DNA of 64,000 nt from Mytilus californianus (lineage: Eukaryota > Mollusca > Bivalvia > Mytilida > Mytilidae), in assembly GCF_021869535.1 (NCBI RefSeq), contig NW_026262734.1, positions 109,589,088 through 109,653,087 on the forward strand. The letters run 5' to 3'. The position numbers and the translations under genes were made by a program. Under the pieces are notes generated by a model, which made no database searches, was not told where the DNA came from, and saw only the letters and a list, made by a program, of their open reading frames with translations. Every line of letters starts with the position of its first letter. Within the stretch, counting starts at the first letter, position 1. Positions 11,981-24,939 of this stretch are shown here, piece after piece.

Positions 11981-14300
11981 TATATGTTGAATTATTTGAA
12001 ATACAACAGAAATGTCTTGTTAACCATTACTTACCTTGAGAGACGATTGTTATTATCTCTTATCTTTTTTTTTTTCATTTTCAAACGAAATGTTCAATCT
12101 GCTGATTATGGTGTTCAGCATATCCTTTGGCATTAAGACTCTATCACATGTCTGATTGTACAATTTGTACAAAGATTCAGTAAATATTATTCTTTATCAT
12201 CATCCAATATCAGCAAATATGTTTCAGACAGTTTAACATTTTTAACATCAAGGTATATTTTAGAATGATCATTTTGTAATAGTACTGACTGATCTTCAAA
12301 TTATTATTGCCCTTACTTTTGATCAGCTGACCATACTACAACATTGTCAGCTTAGTACAATTTTATTTTCTCCTAACATTGGGTCATCGCAACTCAGCTG
12401 GAAATTTTTATAATTTATTGAATATTTTCATCAAAGGAAAATGTAAGAATTACGATATATAGAAAAATTTCTAGCCAGCAGTGAAATTCGGTCTCATTAT
12501 ACCAGTGGAATAGCCTGCCAGTTTTTACCTTGTAATGTATGTAAAGTAATTTTTTTCAGCTTTAGTTCACATCTACTTGTCCTGGTTTTATACGTATCTT
12601 AGCCATTTAAAGTCAAATATGTTCATTTCGAAATGTTTCTAAAGTTGATCTGACATCACACATCACCTGTCCGTATTCAAATGTACTGACCAACTTTAAA
12701 TAAAAACAGCATCATTTCGAAGAATTTAATTAATTTAAGTGTCTTTGTCATATCAGTGACCAAATGAGAGTTTTTATCGTATCTTTCTATTTGACGTGGC
12801 AATATCGTAAATGTATCGTATTCCCACTTAATACGAAATTAAGTTGAATATTCAATTAGTGAACTACAAAAAATTAAAATCTAAAATGCTAGAATTTCAT
12901 CGTTTAAAAAGATGAAATAGAATATTGAGACCCTTCCTTTTCTTTATACTCGATTTTACTGCCAGATCCAGAAAAGTGGCGTTGTGGTACATACATTTTT
13001 TGTAACTTAAAAAGACATACAGAAGAACATTCATTCCAAGCCAGTAAGTAACTAGTATCAATAACCATCACTTCTATTTATGAGACGACCCCTGACGTTT
13101 AACCGATTGAAATGACCGCTGATTTTTCACCTGTCGGTGTTGTTGTAATCTGAAGTTGTAGCCAGCTATTGGAACGTGATGATGAAAAAGATTCCTTTCA
13201 AAACAAATTTACAAATTGAATTAATCATGTTCAGTTAGAGATATATCTACGTATTCATGAACTCAAGCTTTTTAGACAGACCTTTTGATCCTTTGTTTAA
13301 ACCATATACATGTATACACCAAAATTAACTGATGTTTGAAAATATGGTCACCTGAGCTTTTATCGTTCCTGCAGTAAAACTCATTCTATAATTTAGATAT
13401 TTGCAGCCACGTCCAATAAGAAGATGAACCTTACATTCGATTATATGTAGATATAACACCCGACTCACTAAAAGATATACAAATACATACAAATAACAAG
13501 AAACAAAACTGAACAAATACAGGCGATATATCGAGGTGCTATAATTTCATTCATAGATTACCACATTAAATGAACAAAGAAAATAATGTAAAATTCACAT
13601 TTATATACAGCAAACTGGAAAATGTTGTAAGATATTATACTGTGCTTTTAAAGTGCTGATTAATACAGTTTGAAGTGTATAATAATGTAGTTAGTTATGA
13701 GTTTTTTAATACAGATCGATTTTTTTTCTGTATCTTTCCTCTTTCTAGATCGGTTTTAAGTCAACATTTGTATTCCATATTCATGGTTTCCATTAGAACG
13801 AGTGTGCATATATTTTAGTCACATCAATATACAGTACAACCTTTGACATACTCTGAATAATGATCACCATCTGGTATGTTCAGCATCAAATGGTAGCCAT
13901 TTATTGGGGTTATAAACCATGGGCTGGTAGTCAAACTAGTTAGGTTACCTGGAAAGATCCACTGATTTGTATCTATTAACTTGTTTACAAAACTTCTAAG
14001 AAAAAAAGGTAAAAGAAAATTTATTGACTATCATTTGAAAATAAAACAGAGAATTCTTGAGAGGGTTTACAAGGAAAAAAAGTGATCGTACATAGTTTAT
14101 ATTGAAGTCAATTGTTCATTTGCACTATTACATGAATTATTATCAACATCTTATCATGCATTTGATATGTCTTTAGGAACCATGAGGCCAGTAAATTAAC
14201 AAGTTTGTTTTCTTAACAATAAAATGATCATTATCAATCCTTTTACACTACATTTTGATAACAAAGTTGTACAATGTATTTCTATTTAGTAAAACTAAAC
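11981..14300. other. No clear gene; one exon-like segment
   Basis: AT-rich. The only segment of note is 13352-13467 on the minus strand, a 116-bp open stretch between TATCTTTTAG and GTGACC, described in the findings. Confidence 0.4.
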
Positions 14301-16025
14301 TAAAAATATAATTTTGGAAAAAACAGTTTTTGTTTATTATTTTTTTTTTTTCAAATCATCTCAAAACAAGAGTTATGCTTGTAGCATCACTGAAGAGACT
14401 TTAATTTCCCAAATTTGTGGTGCAGATAAATTAGAAGTATACGCTTTGTTCAGTAAGGTTCTGTCCTACATTGAATATACTAGTATATCATCATAATTTG
14501 AGAAATCTTCATAATAAATGTTTATCTATGACAAAAGTTAATCTTATGAAAATAAATTATGAAAAAAATGCCTTGTTTGTTTTTAAACAATTGTAAACTT
14601 ATCAAATACATGATCTTCAATTTGACTTATGTCTGTTCTGTGTATTTCATTATCCTTATTGCTATCAACCAGGTTCTGATTCAAACTAAATACCATGCAG
14701 CTTTTTTCCCCTTACCTGATAAATTTCCTGATTTTTGTCCTATCAATGTTTTACAATTAAAGCTTATTAAATTTTTTATTCAATACAATTGTGTAATCAA
14801 TATTTTGAATTATATATCAAGTAATTTTACTTATAAAAATCTAATATTAAATATATGAACATGTTTTCTGATAATACATACAGGTACAAGTTATACAATA
14901 CAAAAATCTTAAAATTGAACTCTGAATTCTGAAAACATAAATTCTCATTTATATTGTCAAAACGGGTGGACTCGTATGGTCATGATGGTATATACTATTG
15001 GTGTACATATGCCAAATAGTGTTCACCTAACCTTTTCAGATAAAATTAATAATTGTAGGGACTGGAATGAAATTAACTCTAAAAAAAAACCTTGTTTAAA
15101 AAGGGATTTATAGAAAAATATAAGAACATTTTTGAAAATACAATAAAACGTTATGATGAAAATATAGTGACTGACTTTAAAAACGCAACACTCATTTTGT
15201 TGATTTTTTTTTTCCACATCATGTTTGATTCTCATACAACTACTATTAATGCTTACCATATTTCTTTCTCTTAAGAAAAAATCAATATCTGACTTACCTG
15301 TGGTTATTGAACATACCGGATTTTTTAAGTCGCACGAATTTCTTAAAGCGAAATTTGGAACCCATAAAAGATTTTTTCAGTTTGTTTTGCTTCGTGAAAC
15401 AGTTCTTTTAACCCTTTGCCACACTTAAACCAGTTAAAAATGTTGCATCTCCATATTGCCAAAACTGAGGAATAAAAAACTGAATCAGCCCATAAGAATA
15501 CTCCAAACAGAAAAACGTGAACGTGCTGCAACCATACAGTTTGACTTCAGAAACTCGTCTTGCTATCCTTCCGACAACGATACAGGTAGACGGGATTTGT
15601 TACTGACCATCAATGACCAGATCAACATGTAGTGACAATGCAACGTCAATAGAATTTGATTACGCAACGTCATTTGCAAGTCATATTTACGGCCGCAACG
15701 TCAACTGCTTATCAAATTGCCTAATGCCATTGCGCACATATTCATGCCATAAACGTTTCCCATAAACTGGATAAACTGAACTGCCAAAGAATCGACTGAA
15801 GAAAAACATTTAAAGCCCTGAAGTTTCCACCGCATAATTGCCAAAACCCATTGTAATGCGTGAAACAAACGCATATTCAGAGGGTGTAAAACAGAACCCA
15901 ATAGATGTGGAACAGAATTGGTTGATCTTTCTGACAATCAATAGGCGTTTTTTACAGGGAGTCATTGCTTTTGACGGTGCCACATTCATTCAAAAATTTT
16001 AAAAGTATAATCTAGTGTTGCGTTT
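14301..16025. other. No clear gene
   Basis: 14370-14470 (CATCACTGAAGAGACTTTAA, TTGTGGTGCAG) resembles a repeat end common in bivalves. The open stretches at 14559-14858 and 15092-15428 are low-complexity and not recognisable. Confidence 0.4.
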
Positions 16026-16029
16026 CTAA

Positions 16030-16235
16030 AGTCGGTCAGTATAGTAAACTCAAATGCTTCACTAAGTTAAGGATAAGTGACCAAAATTTAGAAATTGAAA
16101 ACAGTCCATATTTCAAAATTCCTAGAAGAATATGTTAACTGTGCCACTTGTGGAGGATGAAAAACACTTCCTCCTTGATTGTAAAATTAAAATAAACTCT
16201 AAGAGATAATTTATTTGAAAAGTGTTTACCTTCTC
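16030..16235 (+). pseudogene. LINE ORF2 C-terminal fragment
   Basis: Read on the plus strand, 16030-16130 gives KLRISDQNLEIENS followed by PYFKIPRRIC. A frame change leads to CHLW and a VEDEKHFLLDC-like segment (16150-16180). This is the conserved C-terminal region after the reverse transcriptase of non-LTR retrotransposons (growth on a K-L-R-I start, a PR.RxCxxC pair, and EDExHFLxxC). No other part of the element is visible nearby, so it is a short decayed fragment. Confidence 0.65.
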
Positions 16236-16689
16236 ATAAGTATTTCTCTTATTAAGAACAAAAAGTAAAATAAATGAAGAAATCGTCTATCATGGAATAT
16301 GTTAAAAATATTGGTCCTTTATTGCCTCCTTTATAAAACAGTCATTAGAACTGAGAGCAGAAACCTTATAATTTGTTTCCATGTGTTCATTTCTAATAGA
16401 ATTGTTATTTTTTTGCATTATTATGCTTTTATTTTGTTTTTATTTTTGTCACAAACTAATTATGTTTACATGACAACAAAAACTATCATTAAATGTTGCT
16501 ATATAGTATAATATAATATAAGGAATATTTTGAAATGTCAATAGAGAGAGAATGAATTGCATACAATTTATTTAGATAAAGTCCTAAAGATAATCTTAAA
16601 CATGTGTTAAACAATGATGAATGGAGATCAGTATCTCTCAGTCGTAATAATGTTGATTTAGAAAAAATAATTTGAGAAACACCTTTCCA

Positions 16690-17030
16690 ATAGATAAAGG
16701 CAGGAACGAATTACATTAACATAGGTATGCTCTTTACAGAAAATTGATATTTCATCAGTTTATGGTAACCATCACGAATTGGTTGAACAGTACGATGTGT
16801 TGGTGTCTCAACTCACTAGCGCAAGTTTTCGCAGTTTTGCGGTCTTAGACATGTAAGTTACCATTATAGTCGCTTTTGTAATATTGCCGATTGTGACAAT
16901 TGTTTTAGTGTGAATTCACATGGTGTGGATACATGCGTAGCAGAAGATGCTTAACTAGTCGACACACCATGTTAGGTTGCTCCTTTTAAATTGATTTGTT
17001 ATCTTTATTAGTTTTGTGTTTTCCTAATCG
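16690..17030 (+). repeat. Diverged PLE tail copy
   Basis: TTTATGGTAACCATCACGAA, TTGGTTGAACAGTACGATGTG, GTGTGAATTCACATGG and CGACACACCATG match 47460-47700 in the same order. The start reads like the end of the PLE coding region (YGNHHELVEQYDV). It is non-coding now. Confidence 0.6.
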
Positions 17031-17344
17031 ATGTACGAGATTTGAACATCGGTAAACCACTGTCACTTTAATCTATCTTTTTTTTTTCTCATTTTCTAAA
17101 CCACAAACAAATTGTGTTTAAGATATTTTCAACATCACACTGTTTGATTCAAACACACACACACAAACACACGCTTTAAAAACTTGCATTACATGTTCAA
17201 TTCCAATATTAAACATATGTTTTGTGCACAAGTTTACAGTTCGAAAGCTACTACATAAAATATTTCACATTTTCCCACTGGTTGAATTTCACTCTACAAC
17301 CATTATATGGTGAGTTTAAGGAATGTTGCTGAACAAAGACAGAG

Positions 17345-17537
17345 TCATGTGACTTTCAGGTGGGATGTTGTTGTATTTCTTGTCCATCTGTCCATTACAT
17401 TTGAGTGTTTCCATGACATCGATACCATCATTAATTGTGTTCATGTGACTTTTAGGTGGGATGTTGTTGAATTTCTTGTCCATCTGTCCATTGCAGTTTA
17501 GTGTTTTGATTAAATCGATACCCTCATTGATTGAGTT
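17345..17537. repeat. Tandem duplication, 96-bp period
   Basis: Two copies of TCATGTGACTTTYAGGTGGG ... CTTGTCCATCTGTCCATT ... CATCGATACC start at 17345 and 17441. Confidence 0.85.
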
Positions 17538-17539
17538 GT

Positions 17540-19475
17540 TGTGTTCAGTGTCATTCAGATCTGACTAAATAACAGAAAATGATCATTATGTTTGTTATTG
17601 ATTTCAATTGTACAGTTTGCAATTAAATTGCAACCAAAATAAGCATAACACATAATGATAAAATTAAAGTTGAAAATGTACAATCAAAATTATATCAACT
17701 TGAAACCTCCAAGGTATCGCAACAACACATTGTTGTTAGATGTTTAAGTATACGAGATAACACAAGAAGTAGCAGGGTTCAACCATTATAGACGATGTAC
17801 AATAATCTTAATGTTCTGTTAACGTATTCAGAAATTGTATTTTGTAAGACATGTGGGATAAACAAGTACTAATTCTACAGGTTAAAACATAGTAAAAAAA
17901 TGTTACTCAATTAAACAGACTATAAATTTACAACTACATATGCAATTAATCAAACTACCAAGAACCTGTTATCTCCATCATATTCATGAAAGGCATTTTT
18001 TAATAAGTGTTTTTATTTTTCTGTGACAACGTCCTATGCATATATATGAAATACAATAATATATTAACGGTTCATTTGTAACGTACTTTGCACTTTGGTG
18101 AATAGTTGTCTCATTGGCAATCATACCACATCTTCTTGTTTTTATTTTGTTTCAGACTGACACATTGTGATTGATTGTTTACGTTGTAGCTTTTAAGATA
18201 TTCTGACAAGTTTTTCATGTCACGTGCTTGAAGAAGACGTGGGAATTACAAATTAAGAAGTCTTAGTTTTGACCCGTACCTCCTTGCAAAGTATGAAGGG
18301 ACAGGATAATGTGGGTTTAAATCTGATATGGCTTCTTACCTTTTTCGTGACACCTGATATTACCTATGATTTTGGTTGGGGTTGTGTTGCCCAATTTCTC
18401 GCTTTTGCAGAGCTCTGATGAGCTCTGTAGCAATTGTTTCGTTTTAGTCGTTTTTCGTATTGTGCCTTAAATGTGTGGTTCCAAATGTATATATACGTGT
18501 AAGTATTTTTGTATCTTATAAAGAAAAAGAATATTTACATGTTTAATTCTACTCGTTGTGTCTATGAACCTTCTCAGTGTAGTGAATGCTGTTATAAGCG
18601 TAATTGATGCAGCCATTCCACTGATAATAACAGCTATATATGTGTAAGATGAGTCTAATTGTCGGAAAAATAAATAAAACCTTATCTGAGTTCCATTAAA
18701 AAAAATATATTTAACACTATAATGGTTCTATACGATGAGGTCCAATAAATCGATTTATATCATCTCCTAACGGAAATCCAATAATATAAGCTTCTGTAAC
18801 ATTATAGCATTTGTTCAGTGAAATATTATTAAATGGTTTGCTTGTTTATCGATGATCAAGATCTTATGTAGATTTTTTTTTAATCTGTTTTACCTAAATA
18901 AAGTTTCTATCGATACGACCTCTTAACAATAGAGTGTATTAAGTTGAATACATATAATTTGATATTTCGCTGAATTTCGTATTTGTATTCATTAATTTAT
19001 TGATGTTTGTTTAACATTCAATGGCAAATATTTCATGTATGTTCAGGACGACTATATGGTTATTGCCATATTTTCTTTGAAGAACAAAATCAAGCGAATG
19101 TATATTTTGTTTATCAGTTCTACAACAGCAACTTTATTTATGGGAATTAGGCAGGGCAAATGTATTGTGTTTTGTTATTTATAGATAGATGCATCATGAA
19201 TCGGTTGTGCAACTGGTGCATTTTCAATTAGTACAGAGAATGTTACTACATGTATATATAATGATACCAGATATTCACTGTGTAAATCTATCATGGTATC
19301 AATACATGTTTTGTCAAGTTTCTAGATTTGCGAGTTATTATTATTTAAAGTGATAAATGGTCTCCTTACAATGATGACTTCTGCATTTATATTTTTTTTT
19401 TCAGTTGTTGCTTTGCTTATACATTAATGATTTCTCAACTTTAATCACTAATACATATATGTATGAAGTTAAATA
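17540..19475. other. No gene seen
   Basis: AT-rich. 18085-18145 (GTTGTCTCATTGGCAATCAT, ACCACATCTTCTTG) is the reverse complement of the start of the mussel repeat at 52830. Nothing else was identified. Confidence 0.45.
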
Positions 19476-19478
19476 TTG

Positions 19479-19654
19479 TTAATGTGACTTGCCATTGGTC
19501 TCGGTTTTATGCTGGACTTTGTCAATGGTTGATTCCATAGGCGGGGTTGTTTCAGTCGTTAAATCCGTAGAGAATGGTTTCATTGAAATAAATTCTTTGC
19601 AATAACACGATGATTCATTTTGTATCTTCGTAACTGCTAAATGTAATCCGTCGT
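19479..19654 (-). CDS. Possible last exon: Cys pair and Thr/Pro-rich tail
   Basis: A 176-bp minus-strand open segment preceded by CATTTTTTATAG and ending in TAA. After two phase bases it encodes 57 residues: DGLHLAVTKI, a region with SSCYCKEF, then a Thr/Pro-rich stretch (TDLTTETTPPMEST) and a charged end, KSH. This composition fits the stalk or secreted tail of an extracellular protein. The phase needs one base from the previous exon, but the exon at 22130-22248 ends in phase 0, so an unseen exon must lie between or this exon belongs elsewhere. The run AATG/GCAAGT near the end could also be a GC-type donor. No membrane segment was found. Confidence 0.35.
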
Positions 19655-19691
19655 CTATAAAAAATGTGTCATGTTTATCTTTTTTGGAGAA

Positions 19692-19760
19692 TTTAATATA
19701 TATATATATATATATATATTCGAATCCCTTTGAGGGAAGAACAAACAATTAATCCTAATT
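19692..19760 (+). repeat. (AT)n tract with SINE fragment
   Basis: An (AT)n run at about 19696-19719 is followed by TTCGAATCCCTTTGAGGGAAGAACAA. That is the B-box-like and following part of the tRNA-derived SINE seen at 34240, 35820 and 41366. Confidence 0.55.
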
Positions 19761-19797
19761 TCAAATTTAAGCCAGAAATAGGGGCCATTTTAGGACC

Positions 19798-20060
19798 TTA
19801 TCGAACATACTCCGTTGCAGAGGTTTGCATATACACCGGAAATATCTTAAATCTTCCATTAGAACAACGATGGAAATGGTCGTTACCCCGGATGATTGTT
19901 AAATCTTCATGGTTGGTTTGCTGCCTATGAACAGTCATTCTAGTCCGCAGTTCTTTTTTTGTCACTCCAATACAGAGAAGACTTGACATGTTATATATTA
20001 ATATAAACCAATGTTGCATCAGTATGATATGAATAACGCTTTCTGTCGTCCTTTGTATAT
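19798..20060 (-). pseudogene. GIY-YIG endonuclease remnant of a PLE
   Basis: On the minus strand the segment reads LLCIGVTKKELRTRMTVHRQ, then a stretch with EDLTIIRGNDHFHRCS and GRFKIFPVYM. The layout of a Cys-x-x pair, an R-T-R-M-T-V-H-R helix, an H-F-x-x-C motif and a K-I-F-P end resembles the C-terminal GIY-YIG domain of Penelope-like retroelements. The reverse transcriptase is absent and the ends are lost. It sits in the 3' region of the LRR gene. Confidence 0.55.
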
Positions 20061-21560
20061 CTAACATGCCTAAACCAATTCTTAAAACGTTAAAACGTTT
20101 ATGAAAAAGGACACGTTGATTAAATTTTCGCATTTAATTTCGTTCTAAATCTGTTCGTAATTTTATACTCGAAATTTATTTTATGTGATCAACGAAACAT
20201 TTCAGCTAATAGTGCTACATATATTGATTATATTCCGAGTTGTATAATGTTCAGAACTCCGTGCATTTCAACCTTAAAATCTTTAAGTATCGTAAGAGGA
20301 AATATCATAATTAACTAGTTATTAGTGTAAAATATATGCGTATTTCTTTTGGAATATATATATCAGCAATGCTACAGAAGGATAATGATACGAGAAGTAC
20401 AACTTTAAGAAAATGAGAGGAGAAATTTGAGTGACATTAAAAACGCGATTAAGTATCTTTACACATTTACTAGTTTTATATAAAAAAAAAACACAAATAG
20501 GAAATACAATTATTCAATGATTTTTGTATTGATGAAACAATAAAAAATTAGGTCTTTTGTATAAAAAACGTTATTCTAAAGCAAAGAAATCATCCACTTC
20601 TCTTGTTAATTTGTATTACAAAAACAGCGCAGTCAGGTTTATATTCCTACCTGTCTATTGTTTACTACACTGGTTGTAATTCTCAAGAAACAACTCTGTG
20701 TGTAAGACATTGTAATCATTTCATTAGTAATAACTAGCATTAGTGATTAATCACGAGTGTATATGATAAGTTATATAGTTGTCCATTTTGATTTGATTTT
20801 TGTACCACTTCCGGCATACGTGGTGGATATAACATACCATCTCTATTGAACTTAAATGTGTTATCCTTAAGTGGTTATAATACGCGTATATTCAAAACTA
20901 TATATTCTTAATGATATTTTTTTTAAATAATAATCAGCGCACCTTCTGTGTCTTACTGATTGTCGATTATGACGTATGGCTTCAGTCGGCATGTTGGGTG
21001 CTTTTGCGGTTAATATGCTCTTCTTTTTGTCATTTGATATCTCCAAAATTTATTGGAAGTGTTTTTCAATTTTTTTAGATTTACTTTTTCCATTTGTTTT
21101 GTGCTGTATGTGTATTGTTATAGACAATATTTGTGTTAAGCCTTTTTGTTTTTGATGTTTTATTACTTTTAAAATAGATTGTACATCATATTATAACGAT
21201 TTGCAAATCACCGTGTCAAAAGGCTATCTTCGATGATGATCTGTATATTAACAGCTTGCCATTTGTAAGCTATTTCCCTAATCAATGATGATACTGTATT
21301 TTTAATTTAGAGAAGATTAGTACACGTATTTATTCATTATGCATTGATTCTATTCACGACAATTGCCATTAAATCAATCGGACTACTTTTATCAGACAAG
21401 CAAATTCATCATTTGTATTTTTCCTGAAAAAAATACTTTTCGTAATCCTCGTGAATTGCTATTTAACTTGTGAATAAAATCACTATTAAGTATAGGAAAA
21501 ACTGGGTTTTTTTGTGTTACTTATAATATTCCCTGTATGCTTGTGAGATATTTGTATTAC
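20061..21560. other. No gene seen
   Basis: AT-rich intron or flank. An additional exon of the LRR gene (phase 0 to 1) is expected between 19654 and 22130, but I could not find one with a membrane segment or cysteines. Confidence 0.4.
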
Positions 21561-21689
21561 TTGCTGTGACGGAACATACTTATTTACAAATATTGCATTG
21601 TATATGGAAGAAAGGACATACAATTAATTACCACATTATGGATAGACGACAAACATACAAGTACAGCACTCCATGCATGGATGCACAGG

Positions 21690-21775
21690 AGTTATTACAA
21701 ATACTGCAATATGGATGGACGGCAAGAAATACAAATACTGCAATATGGATGGACGGCAAGAAATACAAATACAGA
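21690..21775. repeat. Short tandem repeat, ~31-bp period
   Basis: The phrase ACAAATACTGCAATATGGAT GGACGGCAAGAAAT occurs in two full copies and a partial one at about 21697-21775. The nearby AATATTGCATTGTATATGGA (21590-21610) may be an older unit. Confidence 0.75.
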
Positions 21776-22129
21776 ACTTTGCCTTGAAAGAATTCGCAAA
21801 ATGGCTGACGTAAAAAGATCAATGAAAACAATTTGCAACAACAATCAAAGAAATAGAACTGTACTTACTGGATGGAGTTAATACTTTGTGGTATGACTAT
21901 GAGAATGTAAAAGACTTTAAATACTGTTTTGGCAAACTTGCATGAAGACTCCTTATTTATTGTAAAGGTATGTTGCTCTAAATGTAAAACACAAATTGTT
22001 CTAACTCAGACGCCTTTCTAATTTCATTTACTCTCCTATCAATTTGAGCATTCAATGCTTTCCACATATTTTTAATAGAATTGAAGTATGTGCTCTGTTG
22101 AAACCAAGGTAGTTTTTTATATCGTTTAC

Positions 22130-22248
22130 CTGCTTCCACTGATTTGAACACAAAGATACTTGACAGAGTGCATTGTCATCTCGATTTTTGAGAGTGTCGG
22201 ACGATAACAGACTAGAGACAATCGTTGAACACAGAGATGTATTTATCA
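22130..22248 (-). CDS. Juxta-LRRCT extracellular exon
   Basis: A 119-bp minus-strand exon with acceptor CAATATAAACAG and donor CAG/GTAAAC. Its first two bases complete the single base left by the LRRCT exon, giving Val, and 39 stop-free codons follow, ending in phase 0. It encodes INTSLCSTIV, a Ser/Leu-rich stretch, then NALCQVSLCSNQWKQ. Three cysteines and no membrane segment suggest an extracellular linker. No family is recognised. The support is frame and phase continuity with the preceding exon and its position 0.8 kb downstream. Confidence 0.6.
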
Positions 22249-23067
22249 CTGTTTATATTGTGTCTACGGGTGTAAGAGTTTCACCTCTATAGTAAGAAAT
22301 ACACCCTTTTTACATCATTGATGCACGAGAAGTAGTCTCCAAGTCACAACAATGACCAAGACACTCATGACGTAATCTCTCCTATGATTTTTGCGAGACG
22401 TAAACTTAATTACTTTTTCCAAGCATCATTTTTGTCTTGAAACAAAACTTCAAGCAATCGTCTACATGGAGTTCTAGAATTACACCTTTTCCTAGCGTTA
22501 AATCGTATCTTTCAGAGTCTGTCTGCGACTAGTGTATACACTACTTGAAAGGACCCAGTCATCGGGAGGGATGTTATTTACGCCATTCTTCAGGGTAATT
22601 TATTTTTAATTCTGCTGCTCTCAAATTTGGTTTAGAAATTTCTTGAATGATTTCTACAAAAAATTCCGGTAGCATCTTCAATTTTGTAACTCTATATTCC
22701 ACCATTTGACATATTAACAATGATTTCTTATTACTCATTGGTGAGTTGTTATGTTTCCTATCAGAAGTTTTTTTTGTTTACATAAGGGGAATAATTGCAC
22801 CTGTAAGGAGATTGTAAAATTAGAATGAACTTTGAAAAAAATTCAATTCTAAAACGATCAATGTATTCATAAGCAGGTTTCATAGAGGGTGATATCGCCA
22901 TTTTGCGGACTCATGCATGGCAAAGTACTGTACATTTTGAATGTTATATAAAGCAGAGATCCCGTATACTCATCTCATAATGACAGAATGCAGTCTGAAA
23001 AGTAAGCAATAATAACAAAAAAGCTAATATGATTAGAGAACAACTGTTTACAAAAAGGACAACTAAC

Positions 23068-23210
23068 CTGAGCAATTAACGACGGTGTTAGGGAGAGCTA
23101 CTCCGTTACGGCATGTGAATCTGTATCGTCCAAGGTCTGTTACCCTTTTCGTAATCCATTTATAGGTTGAAACAGACAAACAGTCACAGTCAAAACATTT
23201 TCTGCAATCT
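23068..23210 (-). CDS. LRR C-terminal cap (LRRCT) exon
   Basis: A 143-bp minus-strand exon with acceptor CTTATTTTTTAG and donor GTTAGTTG. Read in the phase set by the LRR exons (one base completing Leu) it gives 47 codons plus one base, with no stop. The residues run DCRKCFDCDCLSV, STYKWITKRV, then a Cys in RFTCRNG and a final VVNCS. The CxC pair, the following W and the two later cysteines match the LRRCT domain that closes extracellular LRR solenoids. It ends with one base, giving a phase change to the next exon. The match of phase on both sides is strong support that it belongs to the same gene. Confidence 0.75.
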
Positions 23211-23834
23211 CTAAAAAATAAGAAGCGTTATATGTGAATATGCCTCGTTGCAGTTTGATTGCAAAAGACAGGCTGACAAGGATTAGACAGTTCAGAATCA
23301 CTCAATTTTAGAATTGTGCAAAGAGTGGTTAATAGTAGAATGAATGTTTCATATTTTCATTTTTTTTACAATATCATGAAAATGAATTTATAAAAAGATA
23401 TCTTGTATTGGTTTTGAAAGGATATAACTCAAATATTACCAGTGTATTTCTTTGCTACTTTAGACTACAATTTCTCCCATGTACAGGCAGTGAGAGTAAT
23501 ATGTATACTTATGTCATGTGTACCACAAGGACAGACAAAAACAGAATTTGTAGCGTCTATTTTAAATGTATAATGGTTAAATGGATAGATATTTTAGTCT
23601 TGATAGCCTGGCTTCATAATAAAAGAGATGTGATGTATAAATCAATGAGGCAGTAAAAGATTAACATTAATGTACAACCTTGTGTTTTGTTTTTTTTTTT
23701 TTGTTTGCTGTGCATGAAGCGATTTTGTGTCAATGTCGAAGTGAATTTGTTTGAACACAATTAAATTACAACAGATTGAGACAATTGACATTGGCAAGAA
23801 ATGAATCGCCGGCTTTTCATGTAGCACCTTTCAT

Positions 23835-24235
23835 GTATATCCACTGTGAGGTATCAATGTCAGGTACACTGGAAACATGATTCACTCCTACAAATGTATA
23901 TTCACCGAGAAGTCCAAGCGTTGGGTACACAGGAAAGGACCAGTGCCAAGTACAAGTGAAGTACCAGCGTCTGGTACGCGGTAAAGACCACCGTGAAGTT
24001 CACGTGAACTATTAGCGTTCGGTACACAAGAAGGACCAGTGCCAAGTAAAAGTGAAGTACCAGTGTCCGGTACACAAATGACCAGTGCCAAGTTCACGTG
24101 AAGTATCAGCGTCCGGAAAACAAGGAAGAAGCAGTGCCAAGTACATGTGAAGTACCAGCGTCGGGTACACAAGAAGGAGCAGTGCCCAGTGCACGTGAAA
24201 TACCAATATCAGGAACACGGGAAGCATGTAACATG
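23835..24235. repeat. Minisatellite, ~55-bp units
   Basis: About seven diverged units of CCAGTGCCAAGTWCACGTGA, AGTACCAGCGTCYGGTACAC, AAGAAGGA. The open frames across it on the minus strand simply mirror the repeat and are not taken as genes. A second block of the same family lies at 24940-25055. Confidence 0.85.
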
Positions 24236-24289
24236 AGGATACCAAAATTGCATCTATTTTGACAGTTTTTTTCACCTACATTTCTTTAT

Positions 24290-24418
24290 GAACCAGACAA
24301 AATAAAATTGAGACAACAACCCGACCATAAAGCAGACAACAGCCGAAGGCCACCAATGGGTCTTCAATGCAGCGAGAAACTCCCGGACCCGGAGGCGTCC
24401 TTCAGCTGGCCCCTAAAA
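24290..24418 (-). mobile_element. Truncated PLE tail
   Basis: AAAATTGAGACAACAACCCG ... GGTCTTCAATGCAGCGAGAA ... GGAGGCGTCCTTCAGCTGGC CCCTAAA matches the last ~130 bp of the element at 30457-32931 (reverse orientation). It lies between the two minisatellite blocks. Confidence 0.85.
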
Positions 24419-24939
24419 GTTTCTATTTTGCATTTATTATGTAGATGTATCCTTATTTATTATATAATTTCATCAATTTAATTTTGAATCTATACTGAAT
24501 CATTGGAAAAAATGGTTTGAATTGATTTTCAATCAATTCCTGATTCTGTAATGAGGAGTACCCTAATTACATCAATGCTTCATTCACAACCGTAAAATTC
24601 GAATAACTGATGTTTTGTTCTGTTCATTTAAATATTTAGAACAATTTGACAATATTCCGTGCTTAATATTCATTTTCAAAGAAACCGATGCCTGTTACAT
24701 ATTCTAACTGCTCATTTTTAAAAGTTTACTTTTTGTGGATGTCGCATGGCGACGTTTCCGTAGACTTTACTTTTGCCAGTGGTTATAAAGTGTGAACGTT
24801 CTGTGCGTATTTACATGTATATAGCTATGTTGAAAGACGTGCAAAATGTCAAATCATAAAAATACAAATTGTCTAGTCTCTAACATAACAGAATTTGTCT
24901 CTGCTATTTCTGCTAAATGGATCCAACTTTGGTACTTTG

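Noticed and set aside
21566..21881. Overlapping plus-strand frames near 21.6-21.9 kb
   Set aside because: They are generated by the ~31-bp tandem repeat.
23888..24275. Two overlapping minus-strand frames with repeated LVLGTG-like words as Cys-rich proteins
   Set aside because: They only mirror the ~55-bp minisatellite; the units are not multiples of three in a constant frame, and no splice or start context exists.
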